A DNA stretch of 64,000 bases from Luidia sarsii. Taxonomy: Eukaryota; Echinodermata; Asteroidea; Paxillosida; Luidiidae. The DNA is taken from assembly GCA_949987565.1 (NCBI GenBank), contig OX465121.1, forward strand, positions 6,652,774 through 6,716,773, in the 5' to 3' direction. Every line of letters begins with the position of its first letter. Position 1 is the stretch's first letter. This document shows, piece by piece, positions 23,370 to 34,916 of this stretch. The notes under the pieces were generated by a model. That model was not told the origin of the DNA. It saw nothing but the letters and a program-made list of their open reading frames with translations, and searched no databases. Made by a program: the position numbers and the translations under genes.

Positions 23370-25045
23370 TTAATTATCAAGAAAAATTGATTTATTGATA
23401 CGCCCGATCTTGTACGCTCTCATCTCCATAGCGCGCTTCCCTATCCTAATGTACACGCGGCCGGGGAAACGCTGTATCGTCTGATTTTGTACGCCCGTAG
23501 CCCCTATCACTATACGCGGCTTGGGAAACGCTGTATTGTCCGATTTTGTACGCCCGTATCCCCTATACACTACACGCGGCTGGGGAAACGCTGTATCGCC
23601 CGATTTTGTAGATCGCTGCTCCCTATACCTTAGTGCACGGCCCGCTGTGTACAAAATCGGCCAATACAGCGGCTCATATCGCGTTTTTGCAAAAGTCCAA
23701 TCCTGGCGCTCGGTGAACGCTGAGGGCGTACGATTTTAACCCAAACCCCGGGTTCTTTAAAATTAATAAAGCTTTTTTGCCCGAAATGAAGACTTTCTGG
23801 GGTTCTTTTTGTAAGAATCAACGCGTACAATTACTAGCTACTAGATAATATTGGGAAGGACATGAATTATCCTGAGCAAGGATTTTTAAAGATTATTTCA
23901 AATTAATGTTATTTTTCCTCACCCCCATAATTGGCTCAAAATTGTTCTTTACACTACAATTAATAATTTTCCGATATCCTCTGATGCTATATAATTATAT
24001 GGACCTAGGAAGTTCAAGGTTTTTTTTCAGGCATTATTTTTTTCCCCTGAAATTTGGGGGAGTAATGTATAATGTTGCTTGCTATTTTGGGGGTAATTAT
24101 TAGTTATTTTAGTTAGTTGCAATTTGAGCTAAATGTGATTTTACTGGATTCTTCCCCACTCTTCCCGATTGTTATAATTTTATTATCGATTAATTGATCA
24201 ATTGTTTAATCCATTTCAACTTAATTATCAAAAAAAGGTGATTTAATTGATACGTCCGATGTTGTATGCCATAGCGCACTGTACAAACGGTCTCGCCACG
24301 CTCCCTATCTCTTTGTACACGGCCGGGGAAACGCTGTATCGTCCAATTTCGTAAGCCCATAGCCCCTATACACTACACGCGGCTGGGGAAACGCTGTATC
24401 GTCGAATTTTGTAGATCGCTGCTCCCTATACCTTAGTGCACGGCCCGCTGTGTACAAGATCGGCCAATACAGCGGCTCATATCGCGTTTTCGCAAAAGTC
24501 CAATCCTGGCGCTCGCTGACCGCTGAGGGCGTACGATTTTAACCCAAAACTCTTGGTCTTTAAATAAAGCTTTTTCGACAGAAATTAATACTTATTTGGG
24601 TTTTTTGGTAAGAATTATAATGCATGCAATAACTAGCTACTCTATAATATTGAGAAGGACATAAACAATCCAGTGCAAGAATTAATTTTTTTTAATTTTT
24701 TGATGTTTATTTGTTTTTACACATTCCATAATTGGTACAAAATTGTTCTTTAAACTCCAATTAAATTTTTCCGATATTCCCTGATGCTAAATTGGGACCA
24801 GAGATGTCAAACGATTATCTTTCAGGCATTTTTTTTTTTTAGTTGGGGGAAAAATTTTGCTATTTTATTTCTCGGGCAGGGGGTAATTTAGTTTTTTTAG
24901 TTAGTTGCAACCTGGAGCTAAATTTGACTTCATGGGATTCTTCCCCATTGTTTTAATTTGATTATTGATTAATTGATGAATTATTCAATTCATTTGTACT
25001 TGATTATCAAGGGAAATTTATTATTTTATTGATACGCCCTATACC
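23370..25045 (-). repeat. Right arm: the same two units in inverted orientation
   Basis: Cores at 23395-23745 and 24250-24545 are reverse complements of the left-arm cores, about 800 bp apart. With the left arm this forms a four-copy head-to-head array around a centre near 22760-23370. Spacers also match (TAGCTACTAGATAATATTGGGAAGGACAT versus its inverse near 22350). Confidence 0.9.
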
Positions 25046-25709
25046 TCGTATAAGAAGCCTTTGGGGGCGTGTCTGTGGAGGGTGGAGGGAGGCAGGATTC
25101 TAGGAACGCCCACAATTTACGCTGAACACCGCCCTCTCTAGCCGCATTACTGCCATGCGTCCAAGATGGCAGCCTCCTTGCTGCTTCGTCGTGTTCTCCA
25201 CGCGTTGACATAATCAATATTAAACTCAAAATTCAACTTGTGTCTTTGGATTTAAAACCTCTTTTTTGTGGCCGTCAGTAGAATATCGGCCAGTGAATAG
25301 GATAGTGAAGAGGATCGTACAAAGTACTAGTTCTACCTAGTCTAAGTTCTACTCGAGACTAGTTGAACTTTGTTGAACTTGAACATAAAAGTTCTACTTA
25401 ACTAAGTACTTTCTTAGTTTCTACTTAACTTCGGCTACTCTACTCTCACTCTAGTCTCTAGTTCGTTGGTCTAAAAATACGGTGCGTAATCATTACTAAC
25501 TCATATTATTATTTTGATATTGATAATTATATAAATTATAAGTATATATTTATGAACTTGATATCTTTCTTATTTTCACATTTGTGAAATTAAATGGTTA
25601 CGTAAATATACTTGCAATGTTGCATAATTAACTAGAATTCTTAAAAAAACAAACAATTTAATCCCCGCACAGTATTTGCTGGAACCTGGAACAGTGGACG
25701 GTTAGAATC
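25046..25709 (+). other. ABT1 upstream region
   Basis: No coding signal. Contains a low-complexity stretch of CTAGTTCTACTTAACT-type repeats at 25310-25460. Presumably holds the ABT1 promoter and 5' UTR. Confidence 0.4.
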
Positions 25710-28700
25710 ATGGACTCCCCCGCGGAGAAGTCGAACAGTCCGGCGGGCAGCGGGCAGGATCGGGCGGACGTCGTCGCGGCAACAGCAACCGGGAAGAGGC
25801 GAGCTGAGGTGCAGCCGGGGATTATTTACCTGAGCCGCATTCCGTCCTTCATGAAGCCCAAACGGATCCAGCACATCTTCGGCCAGTACGGGCAGATTGG
25901 GAGAACTTACCTGCAGCCTGAAGGTATGTGGGGTGGGGGATGGGGGTGGGGGGGGGGGTGTGCAGACTTTTTCTTCATGACTATTTTTACCACCTGGCCA
26001 GCTAGTCATTAGACTTCAATTTTAATCGGATCGGATCCTCAGTTTATCGACTTGTCAACATCGTGCAGTGAGTTGCTGTTTATATATTATCAGTCTGAAA
26101 GCCTGCCTTAACCCAAGGAGGTATTAGGCGAGCTGGAGGAACAGCTCTCGAAAGTTCTTTATGCGAGCTTAGAAGCCGCCTCGTAAAACCAGTGGGTGGC
26201 CGCAGTGTGATACGCCCCAGCTGTTCTCTTGTTCGCGCAAAAAAAATCCAAAGTCGGGGATTCTGCGCATGCGCGTGTACACAAGCACGCTGTACACATG
26301 CAGTTTTTATAGCCCCACGCTGTACACTGTACACGTAGTAAGATCCGAATGTTCAGAAGCTTCGACGGAAACGCGTGGGCTGTTTTACACCATTGAGTTC
26401 GGCGTTCATTCTCTTCATTTCTCGAGCGAATCTTTCTCTGATCTTACTTAATTCACAATGGATCTTGACGAAGAGGTGACCTTCTGGGGAGATATTGAGG
26501 ACCTTGAGCTTCTACCTGACGATTTGGAAATCGGAGTTGATGGTAAGATTTAAGGTCCAAGTTTATACTCGGACGGCAATAAATAGAGTCTTGCTCTATA
26601 CTCGGCTAGTACTACGATCATTTGTAATTGTAGTTGTACTGGAACCTTTGCTTAGTTTTACTTTTATTTATAAGTGATAAGTTTTCCCAAGATCATGATT
26701 TTTTTGACGTGAGCCGACTACACTGTAAAATTTACATGGACCCTTTTCCCTTTCCCTTTTCCTTCCTCCATGATGGTATAAAACATGCACTTGGCCAATC
26801 CTAAAATACTTACTGAACGTGAAAACCTCAGCTCCCGCAAACCAGATTTTTTTCGGCAAGAAGCCGCGCTAGGTTTTGACAGGAAATGACCATTTTCCAC
26901 AAATGATTGATCTATTGTGGGTGTAGAATTATTTTCCACCATATACGTTGTGTGTATTGAAATAAAATAATTGTTTTCAAATTCCTGCTACTTCGAACTT
27001 TCTTGTGCATGAATCATGAATGTCTGCATTTTTTTTCCTTCCAACTGAGTAATGATAGATTCTTATTCCTCCATGGATTAACTGCCATATTTGTTATAAT
27101 AATAGTTACTGTTGATTGATGACTTGTTTGGTATTATTACTTTTTATAGATGTTGTCCCAGCAGCAGATAACGATGCTACAACATCTGATGCTACAACAT
27201 CTGATGCTACAACATCTGATGCTACAAGAAGTTCAAAATCACTACCTGGGTCATCAAAACAAAGCAAACCAAGAAGACATATGCAAGGTATGCTATCACA
27301 TTTCTGTCTTTAACATGAAGTATTTTGTTAATGAATGTCCAAAGACCGTAAGATTTCAACATGAGGTTTCTATCATCACCAATAATTAGGGCTCGACCTT
27401 AGCACTAGCCCAGCGGTCATTGTCTAGTAAAAACAGCTGTGGGCCCACTTTGCTAGCCCAGCGTACTAGTAAAAAGTAGACAGCGGTGTGGTGCCAAAAA
27501 CAACCTATGCGGGCGGAGATGAGAAAGTAGAAACTAATAATTTGTTTTACTTGACCTAATAACCTTGTGTTAAATTCAATATTAATTTTACAGGGCTAGT
27601 AAAACTTGCTGCGGGCTAGCAAAAAACTCAATTTACTAGCCCGGTGGGCTAGTAAAAAAAAAACTTAAGCGCGAGGCTTGAGTTCATCTACAAACTGTGG
27701 ACATCAATGTGTTCTGATCTTCCCAATGTTGTATTGAGCCATTAAATGTGATGTTTTATAACCCAACTTATGATTTATTTTACTCTTGAATTCCTACAGT
27801 GCATAACGAGCCTGCTGTGAGCCTTGACGATCTTCTTCCCGAGGCAGTAAGCATGCTGCAGAGATCGATGTGCAGCAACAGCTCGATGGTCATGTCAACG
27901 CCAGTAGGAGAGGATATGTCTGCCATCAGTCAGAAACTACAGCTGTGTGATGATGACACCCTCCAGCACATCTCAACATACCTCCTACGTGAAATATGGA
28001 AGGTAGTGGATAGTGGCAAGAACTTGCCAGTTGGCACACCAGCCAACACAGAGATGTGGAAAAACTTCCATAGTTTAAGGTTAAGCGACAGTTTATGGGG
28101 TGAATGGAGCAAGTTTCTCACAGAACAAGTAGACATAGATATTAGTGAATTTATGAAGAATATTGTTTTGCAGGAGACATTGAAGGAGCTTCTTGAGATT
28201 GTTGTACAAAGGAGGAACATTGTCCCAACAGATAAGGAATCAAGGAAACAAGAACAGGAATACACAACTCATGACCAAGAAGTGTTACGATACATTGCAG
28301 GGTTCATCCCATACGCCCTCATGAAGAAATACAGAAAACTGTCGTCAGACGCAGCAAAACAGTATGTTGTATTCCTAGAAAAATTGAAGGTCAAAGAAGA
28401 CCATACAGATGTAGACTCCTTTTTGGAATACACCAACGAGTGGACCAGACTCCAAAATCGTGGTGGCTTATTTATTGTCAACGACACCTGCTTCAGATTG
28501 TTTCAGGCAATGGAAGTAGAAACACGGAAACACCTGTCTGACAACTTCCTTGTGGAAGGTCGTTCCAAGTCCATCAAGGAGGTATTATACAAGAAACTCA
28601 TTTCAAATGTGTATGTAAATAACATGTGGGATGCCCTTCATGGAGATGAATTGGCAAATAGTGAAGGACTGCTCCGAACATTTGTCAATTACTGGATTGA

Positions 28701-31700
28701 GATCAGACTCCGTGCTGTTTTGAAACTTTATCTTGAGAAGAAGAAACAATGCGATAGATCTAGCAGAGGAGAAAAAGGACTTCGAAAAGAACTTAGCAAG
28801 AAGTGAATGGTAAATGCAGGATTCAGTTTACATTGCTCATATCAGAAAGTTTCTTTACTGAGCCATTTCACTTATTCATGTCATTCATACAGTATTTATA
28901 CATTTCATAAATATTAAATATTTATTCAAATCAGATGCTTGGTTTGTTCGAATCAGATATTGTCATAATTTGTATTGCGAATTATTACAATTTCCACTGT
29001 ACAGGATTCTTTTTTTGTTTTTATGTGCAAATATCTTGTTGAATATGTAGACTTGACATGCCAAAGTGAAATGCCGAGTTACAGTAAAACCCAATTTCAG
29101 ATTTTAGAATGACATGCTGTTCATACTGAAACTTGTAAGACCTTATTTTGAAATGGTGATAAAAGATTGATACATACTTGTCCATATGATTGCAACAAAA
29201 TTGCATTATTTCAGTGACATTTGTGTATTACATGTCCCTAAGACATATTTGGTGGATTATAGCAAGTCAGTAGACATTTGACAAGAGGAAATGTTGAACT
29301 ACTCTGACAGTTGAATGAAGATTAATGTACAGCTCAAACAATTTAATTACTAAAGATTGGTTTTTTAAATGAACAAAATAATGTGCCCTTAGACTTGTGC
29401 CATGTGCAACTCCAGTGGTTGTAACCTTGATGTAAGCTAAATACTTACATACACATGTTGATGATTGAAGAATGCTATATGTGTACATGATTAAAGTATT
29501 TATTAAAGAGCTCATCCTCGAATAAACGTTTGTTAGTCTATTGCACTTCCTGACGTCATTTCCTTCCTCGATCTTATTTCATCTTACATTAAATAATGAG
29601 CTTGATATCATCTACTCCCACTTCCAAAATTTCCAATTGTTATTAACAAAACATACCAATTGTGCGTGTGAATATATTGCTTGTATTTCGGAAAACATAT
29701 CAAAGATACAGCCAATGATACAAGGGGAAGGAGAGAGGACAAAATGGAAAAGAACAACTGATAATTCCCATCGCAATTTGGGATGGAAATTGGACCGTTT
29801 TTACTTCTTTGAGGACTTGGGGAGAGGATGGACTTTTAGTGGGGATTTTTTCGACTGCCTTTGAACATTGGCTCTCAGAGATGTAGCAATGCAGGATCCA
29901 GCAACTTGAAGAACTCCCATGTAGTTTCAACATGGATGTCTGTATATAAGAAAAAAGTAAAACAAAACAGAACAAAAAGTTTAGACTTAATAAATGTATA
30001 ATTATATCACATAGTGTCTTCAAAATACACTCCACATCACAGTTGTCCCGATGTTCCCCAAATCTGGCAAAGTGTTCAGCGTCTGCAACTGTCCTTCAAA
30101 ACACTCGAATGGACCAAGTGGGGCCTCACATTTTAATCTTAACAGGACCTCCAATTTTTCTCAAAGGCAGTTTCTGCCTTGAGAAAGGTCCTTTGACATT
30201 TGCTTTTGGTAATTTTACTCAGAAAGCAGTTTGCAACATGTTTTCATATTACTGCATTGAGTTTTGTATGAAATACATGTATGGCAAACCTTACAAACTA
30301 GATATACAATCATTTAATGATCAATAACATTACTGAATGACCACTTTTTTTACCGAGTCTGTCCCAAGGTTAATTGAAATAATAAAAACAATTGTGAATG
30401 AATTAGCAGCATGTTCGTACAAAACATCCTACAATCATGTTATGTACATTATAAACCAAAACTGGTAAATTTCAGATTTACTCATGCAATCCAAATGATC
30501 AGAATATGAATTAGGACATTGAAGACAAAAATCAATCTGACTTGTTTTGCAAATGTGATGTAGTTGTTATAAATATTATTAAATTTTAACATCACTAACG
30601 CAGGTAGTATTCTTTCATTGATCAACTGATTTTGATCTGAAAACATATCATTACTAGTCTTTAGTCTATACCTCATATCAGTGAATTAAGATTTATAATT
30701 ATATAGGCCTAAACATGATATATTATTGATATAAACGATCTTCAAGTTTCAACTCAAGACAATAAAGAGCTAAAAATGTATAATATTTTTTTTTTTTATA
30801 TCAGGGCAGGCACACTTCAATCAAAGAAAACCATGAATGGTATGACTGAGTCATTGACCACAGTATTTTCATACAGCACACCAGAAATTAATATCGATCT
30901 CGCGCACTCCATCCAACCAAAGAGCCAAAGAGCTTCCGATCCTAATCGAATCCTCAACACCGTGCCGTACGCAATGCAATGTAGCGCTCCCTTTCCATGC
31001 AATTATCAATGTATGGGCACTCCCGGGCACTCTTTAAACCGGGCGCATTTTCAAGGAAAACTCACGCTCTTTCCAATGATATATTTCGTTAACGCAGGGT
31101 CGAATCGGAACATGAAGTAATAAACCTGTGAAAATAATTAATAATCAAAATCATACATACAAAAAGACATCATAACTCACCCATTTTTCGACGGATTTTC
31201 ACGAAAGAAGTAGCGATGGATTCAGTAAATTTAGGCAAACACGATGGCATAGAGCACGCACGGAATATGGCTTCCTCCTGACACTGCGCATGGGCATTAT
31301 GAATTGCCTCCGTGTGTCTGTTCAAATTTCGTTTCTCCACTTAGCTAACTGAGCGGCTTCGAACATCACATTGTAAAGGGAGGGACGGCTGTCGCCACAG
31401 GCAAGATCTTCGCGATAAGCGGCGAGCGGTACTTGGAAGTTCTGGTGGTCCGACTGCTAGTTACGTAACGCGGGCGATAAGAAAATTGAAGCTGTTCCTC
31501 CAGCTCGCCTAATACCTCCTTGCTTAACCCTAACTGGGCATGGAAACCACAACTAACCACACTTTTTTTTTCCTGTGGGGCCATGCACAAGGACATTCCA
31601 CAGTGGGTTTTTTGTGGTGACCTGTGGTTAGTGGTATGTGAGCCTACACCCCTGTGGCCACTGGTAAATTGCGGTATACAGTGTGTGTCCTGTGCGGGAG

Positions 31701-32891
31701 GTGCAAAGCGTTAGGGTTAATTTAGGATGGCAGCAATCGTGCACATAGAGCCTCATTCCAAATGTAGAGGAAGTGGTTCTTTTATATTGCTGATTAAAGT
31801 CCATCCTATTGATAAAAGACCGGACTTTTGGGAATAGTCCGACGCTGAAAACATTCGGCCCCTTGAATGAGTGCCAGCGGTGAACGATGACCCCACTGCC
31901 CTCAAACCTCGTGTCCTCCGAGAGAACGGCTTCGGTCACTTCCCTCGCTGCTTTCACCAACGCCAGCATTTCAAAACAAAAACTCTTGCCTCAGGCTTGG
32001 GCTGTATGTCCCCGCGTAAATTGCGCACTATTCTTGTGGCCATCGGTGTAAAGTCGACTCTACCGGCTTGGGTCCCTACCCAAGAAAAAGCCCCTGTAGG
32101 CTAAAAATTCAACGCGCGCACAATCCACAAATCACACCATTTATTGTGTCATTCCCCAACTTGTAGATAGAAGGAGTGTGGCTCCGAAAAAGAGTCGGTA
32201 ACTCTTTTCAGGGCCATACTGCTTCTCTGAAGAGATGGTGAGCATGGTGTCACCGCAAACCTCCGCCTTGGTATTCCCACCATTGAGAACCTTCAAATCT
32301 TATCCGTAGAGTGTGGATATAACAGTCAGTTGGCTGATGATGTGCGCTGTTTGTTTTGGGTTTTTTTTTTTTTTTACAGAGAAGTTCATCCGCAAGACGC
32401 GCAAGAAGAAAGGAGGCAACAAGGCTCGCTCCTTCTCCGAGGGCTGGGTGGAGTTCAAGGACAAGAAGCTAGCCAAGAGGGTGGCCCTGACCCTCAACAA
32501 CACGCGGGTGAGTAGCCGCAAGCGGAGCCGCCACTACGACGACCTGTGGAGCGTCAAGTACCTGCACCGCTTCCAGTGGAGCCACCTGGCCGGCCAGCTG
32601 GAGTACGAGCAGCAGGTGCGGAGGCAGAGGATGAGAGCCGAGCTGAGCCAGGTCAAGCGGGAGACCGGCGGCTACCTGAGGAACGTGGAGACCGGCCGGC
32701 GGCTGGAGCGGATGGAGAGGAAGAGGCTGAGGCAGGGCAAAGGCTGGGCGCACCGGGAGTGCCAGTACAAGCAGCGCACAGTGCGGGAGGACGACCGCGA
32801 CGCCAGCAGGCCGGAGAAACGCAGCGGCAAGGTCACCGGCAACCTGCTGGGCAAGATCTTTGCCGGCGAGAAGCAGCGGTCGGACTCGTGA
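25710..32891 (+). CDS. ABT1: ABT1/ESF2-family RNA-binding ribosome biogenesis factor, 241 aa
   Basis: Two exons, 25710-25923 and 32380-32891 (TGA), joined in phase 1; 726 nt. The family (yeast Esf2, human activator of basal transcription 1) carries one RRM and works in the nucleolus in small-subunit pre-rRNA processing. RRM RNP2-like strand GIIYLSRIP starts at about residue 40, followed by FMKPKRIQHIFGQYGQIGR. Exon 2 continues with RKTRKKKGG, EGWVEFKDKKLAKRVA, NNTRVSSRKRSRHYDDLW and KYLHRFQWSHL, all close to human ABT1, then a basic coiled region. The 6.46-kb intron interrupts the RRM and contains a complete TTAA-flanked element with its own gene. Convergent with VPS11. Confidence 0.95.
26458..28806 (+). 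CDS. Unidentified 409-aa protein encoded within the TTAA element
   Basis: Three exons: 26458-26542, 27150-27287 and 27800-28806 (TGA). Total 1230 nt; all junctions GT-AG and phase 1. The N-terminus is short and acidic (MDLDEEVTFWGDIEDLELL). Exon 2 contains three and a half copies of a DATTS repeat coded by a 15-bp microsatellite. The large last exon has a helical body with TTHDQEVLRYIAGFIPYALM, FLEYTNEWTRLQNRGGLF, VNDTCFRLFQAME and a Lys-rich end. I recall similar proteins of unknown function scattered in cnidarian and invertebrate deuterostome genomes, consistent with a transposon-linked family, but I cannot assign a function. An intact reading frame suggests recent activity or use. Confidence 0.8.
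28807..31489. other. Non-coding part of the TTAA element
   Basis: AT-rich. A diverged inverted pair of hammerhead-like blocks sits at 30125-30205. Minus-strand segments near 29876-29943 and 30018-30110 look weakly exon-like, but the second overlaps that repeat, so no gene is called. Confidence 0.4.
31529..31720 (-). repeat. Dispersed repeat family R1, copy 3
   Basis: Begins right at the TTAA of the neighbouring element (TTAACCCTAACTGGGCATGG) and shares the GGACATTCCACAG, GTATGTGAGCCTACACCCCTGTGG and GTATACAGTGTGTGTCCTG blocks. Confidence 0.8.
31721..32379. other. ABT1 intron remainder with an unassigned minus-strand open frame
   Basis: The minus-strand frame 31969-31628 reads plausibly protein-like in its first 88 codons (LALVKAAREVTEAVLSED...) but then runs into the R1 repeat. 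I do not recognise it. 32170-32290 contains GGTAACTCTTTTCAG..GGTGTCACCGCAAACCT, related to the ends of the foldback element at 14719-15417. Confidence 0.35.
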
Positions 32892-33789
32892 TTTGGACGG
32901 AGAGATGCCTCCGCATTGGGCGGGGGAGGGGAAGGGGGGAGGGGATGAGGGGGACCAGAGCTTCAACATGCGGTTGGACCGATAGGAGCAATCGAGAATA
33001 AGATGCGCAGACAACAGACGGAACCTGTCCTCTAATTTTGGAGGTGCGCTTGTCGACAGTTTAACCTTTCTCACGTCAAGCCATGGATTCCCCAGTGCGC
33101 AGGCAATCAAAGAATGAAGTGCCTGGCGGCTGTAGCCTTGAAATCCACAGTGCTTCACAGCCCACACAGTGCACAGACCTTCGTGCCCTTTGTGCCACTC
33201 GAACTTACTCCCTGCCTGCCCGACTGTCTTAATTTAACAGGAACCCTGTTCCAACCATCGCTAATCCTTGGACATTCATAAAAGTAATCACAGAATATCT
33301 GATAACATTACCGACTTCCTGATGATGCGTAATTTCATTAATGTGGCACTTTGTAAAAGGTGTCCCCCCTTTAACAACAGATATGCCCCCAATACAAAAA
33401 AGCCCAAGCGATACTTTTGAATAGGACTGCTCATATTTATTTGTTTCCATAGCAAGATATCATTCACATGGCCAAGACAAAATTCCTCCAGCAATGAAAG
33501 AATGAGAAAGGAATGACTTGCAAACAAAAATTCCTAACAAAATTAACTGGGATAGTTAGAGCGTAAATTAATATACAAAATCTATTTTCTTTAATTTACA
33601 GTTAACTTGTTTATTCAATCACTATCCATCGTGCCTTGTATTTCAACATTAGATGGAGTTACGTATATAGCCATCCTAAAGTAAAACCTTGCCTGTTGTA
33701 ATTAAACATTAACCATGGCTTTATCTGAATTTGTGGGTTTGATGCGGCATAGAGTTTGCTTTTGTTCTGGTTAAGGAAAATGTATATGA
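32892..33789. other. Convergent intergenic region ABT1/VPS11
   Basis: No gene seen. Probably the ABT1 3' UTR, then AT-rich spacer. Confidence 0.4.
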
Positions 33790-34695
33790 GTCAGTGCAAG
33801 AGGCAGAGACAGAGGCAGAGACAGAGGCAGATGCAGAGGCAGATGCAGAGGCAGGGACAGATGCAGATGCAGGGGCATTTGCAGAGGCAGAGGCAGATGG
33901 AGAGACAGAGACAGATGGAGAGACAGAGGCAGAGACAGAGGCAGAGACAGAGACAGAGGCAGAGGCAGAGGCAGAGGCAGAGGCAGAGACAGAGACAGAC
34001 ACAGAGCCAGAGACAGAGACAAATGGAGAGACAGAGACAGAGACAGAGACAGAGACAGACAGAGACAGAGGCAGAGCGAGAGGCAGAGGGAGAGGCAGAG
34101 GCAGAGACAGAGACAGAGACAGAGGCAGAGACAGAGAGAGACAGAGGCCGAGGGAGAGGCAGAGGGAGAGGCAGAAACAGAGACAGAGACAGAGGCAGAG
34201 GGAGAGGCAGAGGGAAGGGCAGAGGGAAGGGCAGAGGGAGAGGCAGAGGGAGAGACAGAGAGAGAGGCAGAGGGAGAGGCAGAGGGAGAGACAGAGGCAG
34301 AGACAGAGACAGAGGGAGAGGCAGAGGCAGAGACAGAGACAGAGGGAGAGGCAGAGGGAAGGGCAGAGGGAGAGACAGAGGGAGAGGCAGAGGGAAGGGC
34401 ACAGGGAGAGGCAGAGACAGAGACAGAGGCAGAGGCAGAGACAGAGGCAGAGGGAGAGGCAGAGGGAAGGGCAGAGGGAGAGACAGAGACAGAGACAGAG
34501 CCAGAGGGAGAGACAGAGGGAGAGGCAGAGACAGAGGGAGAGGCAGAGGGAGAGGCAGAGGGAAGGGCAGAGGGAGAGACAGAGACAGAGACAGAGGCAG
34601 AGGGAGAGGCAGAGGGAGAGGCAGAGACAGAGGCAGAGGGAGATGCAGAGGGAAGGGCAGAGGGAGAGGCAGAGGGAGAGACAGAGACATTGAAG
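33790..34695. repeat. GAGGCA/GAGACA/GAGGGA hexamer array, about 0.9 kb
   Basis: Imperfect hexamers without stops in several frames, giving 300-370-codon open frames on both strands made only of Arg/Gln/Glu or Ser/Leu/Cys. Not coding. 34735-34800 just after it resembles a SINE-B tail. Confidence 0.97.
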
Positions 34696-34916
34696 CAGAG
34701 ACAGAGACAGATTGTGTTGTTGCTTTTTGCCAGAATGCAATCGGGCAAAGCGCTAAGCATCCCCAGGTCATATACAACAAACCCTCACTGAATCACATTC
34801 TCAATGACGCAAAATCATACCATAATTATGCACAATCTGTTTTCCCTTCAGTCTCCGGGTAACCCAAACGGGCGCTGGGCTGGGTGTAGAGATTTTGTCA
34901 GCCTTTTGACTGGCCT

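Larger units (their letters stand above)
26112..31523. mobile_element. 5.4-kb TTAA-flanked DNA transposon-like element inside ABT1 intron
   Basis: Perfect 33-bp inverted repeats lie at 26114-26146 and 31490-31522 (CAAGGAGGTATTAGGCGAGC...). Both ends abut TTAA (26108-26111 and 31524-31527). TTAA target duplications are used by piggyBac and Kolobok elements. The only clear gene inside is the three-exon one at 26458-28806, which shows no transposase motif I recognise. The 2.7 kb after that gene has no convincing exon. Confidence 0.7.

Noticed and set aside
29876..30110. Minus-strand exons of a possible transposase (reads such as HVETTWEFFKLLDPALLHL)
   Set aside because: Second segment overlaps a diverged copy of hairpin repeat H, no clear upstream exons, and no family match; kept only as a remark.
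33721..34862. Several 300-370-codon open frames on both strands
   Set aside because: Translations of hexamer repeats with only Arg/Gln/Glu/Gly or Ser/Leu/Cys/Pro; open in several frames at once.
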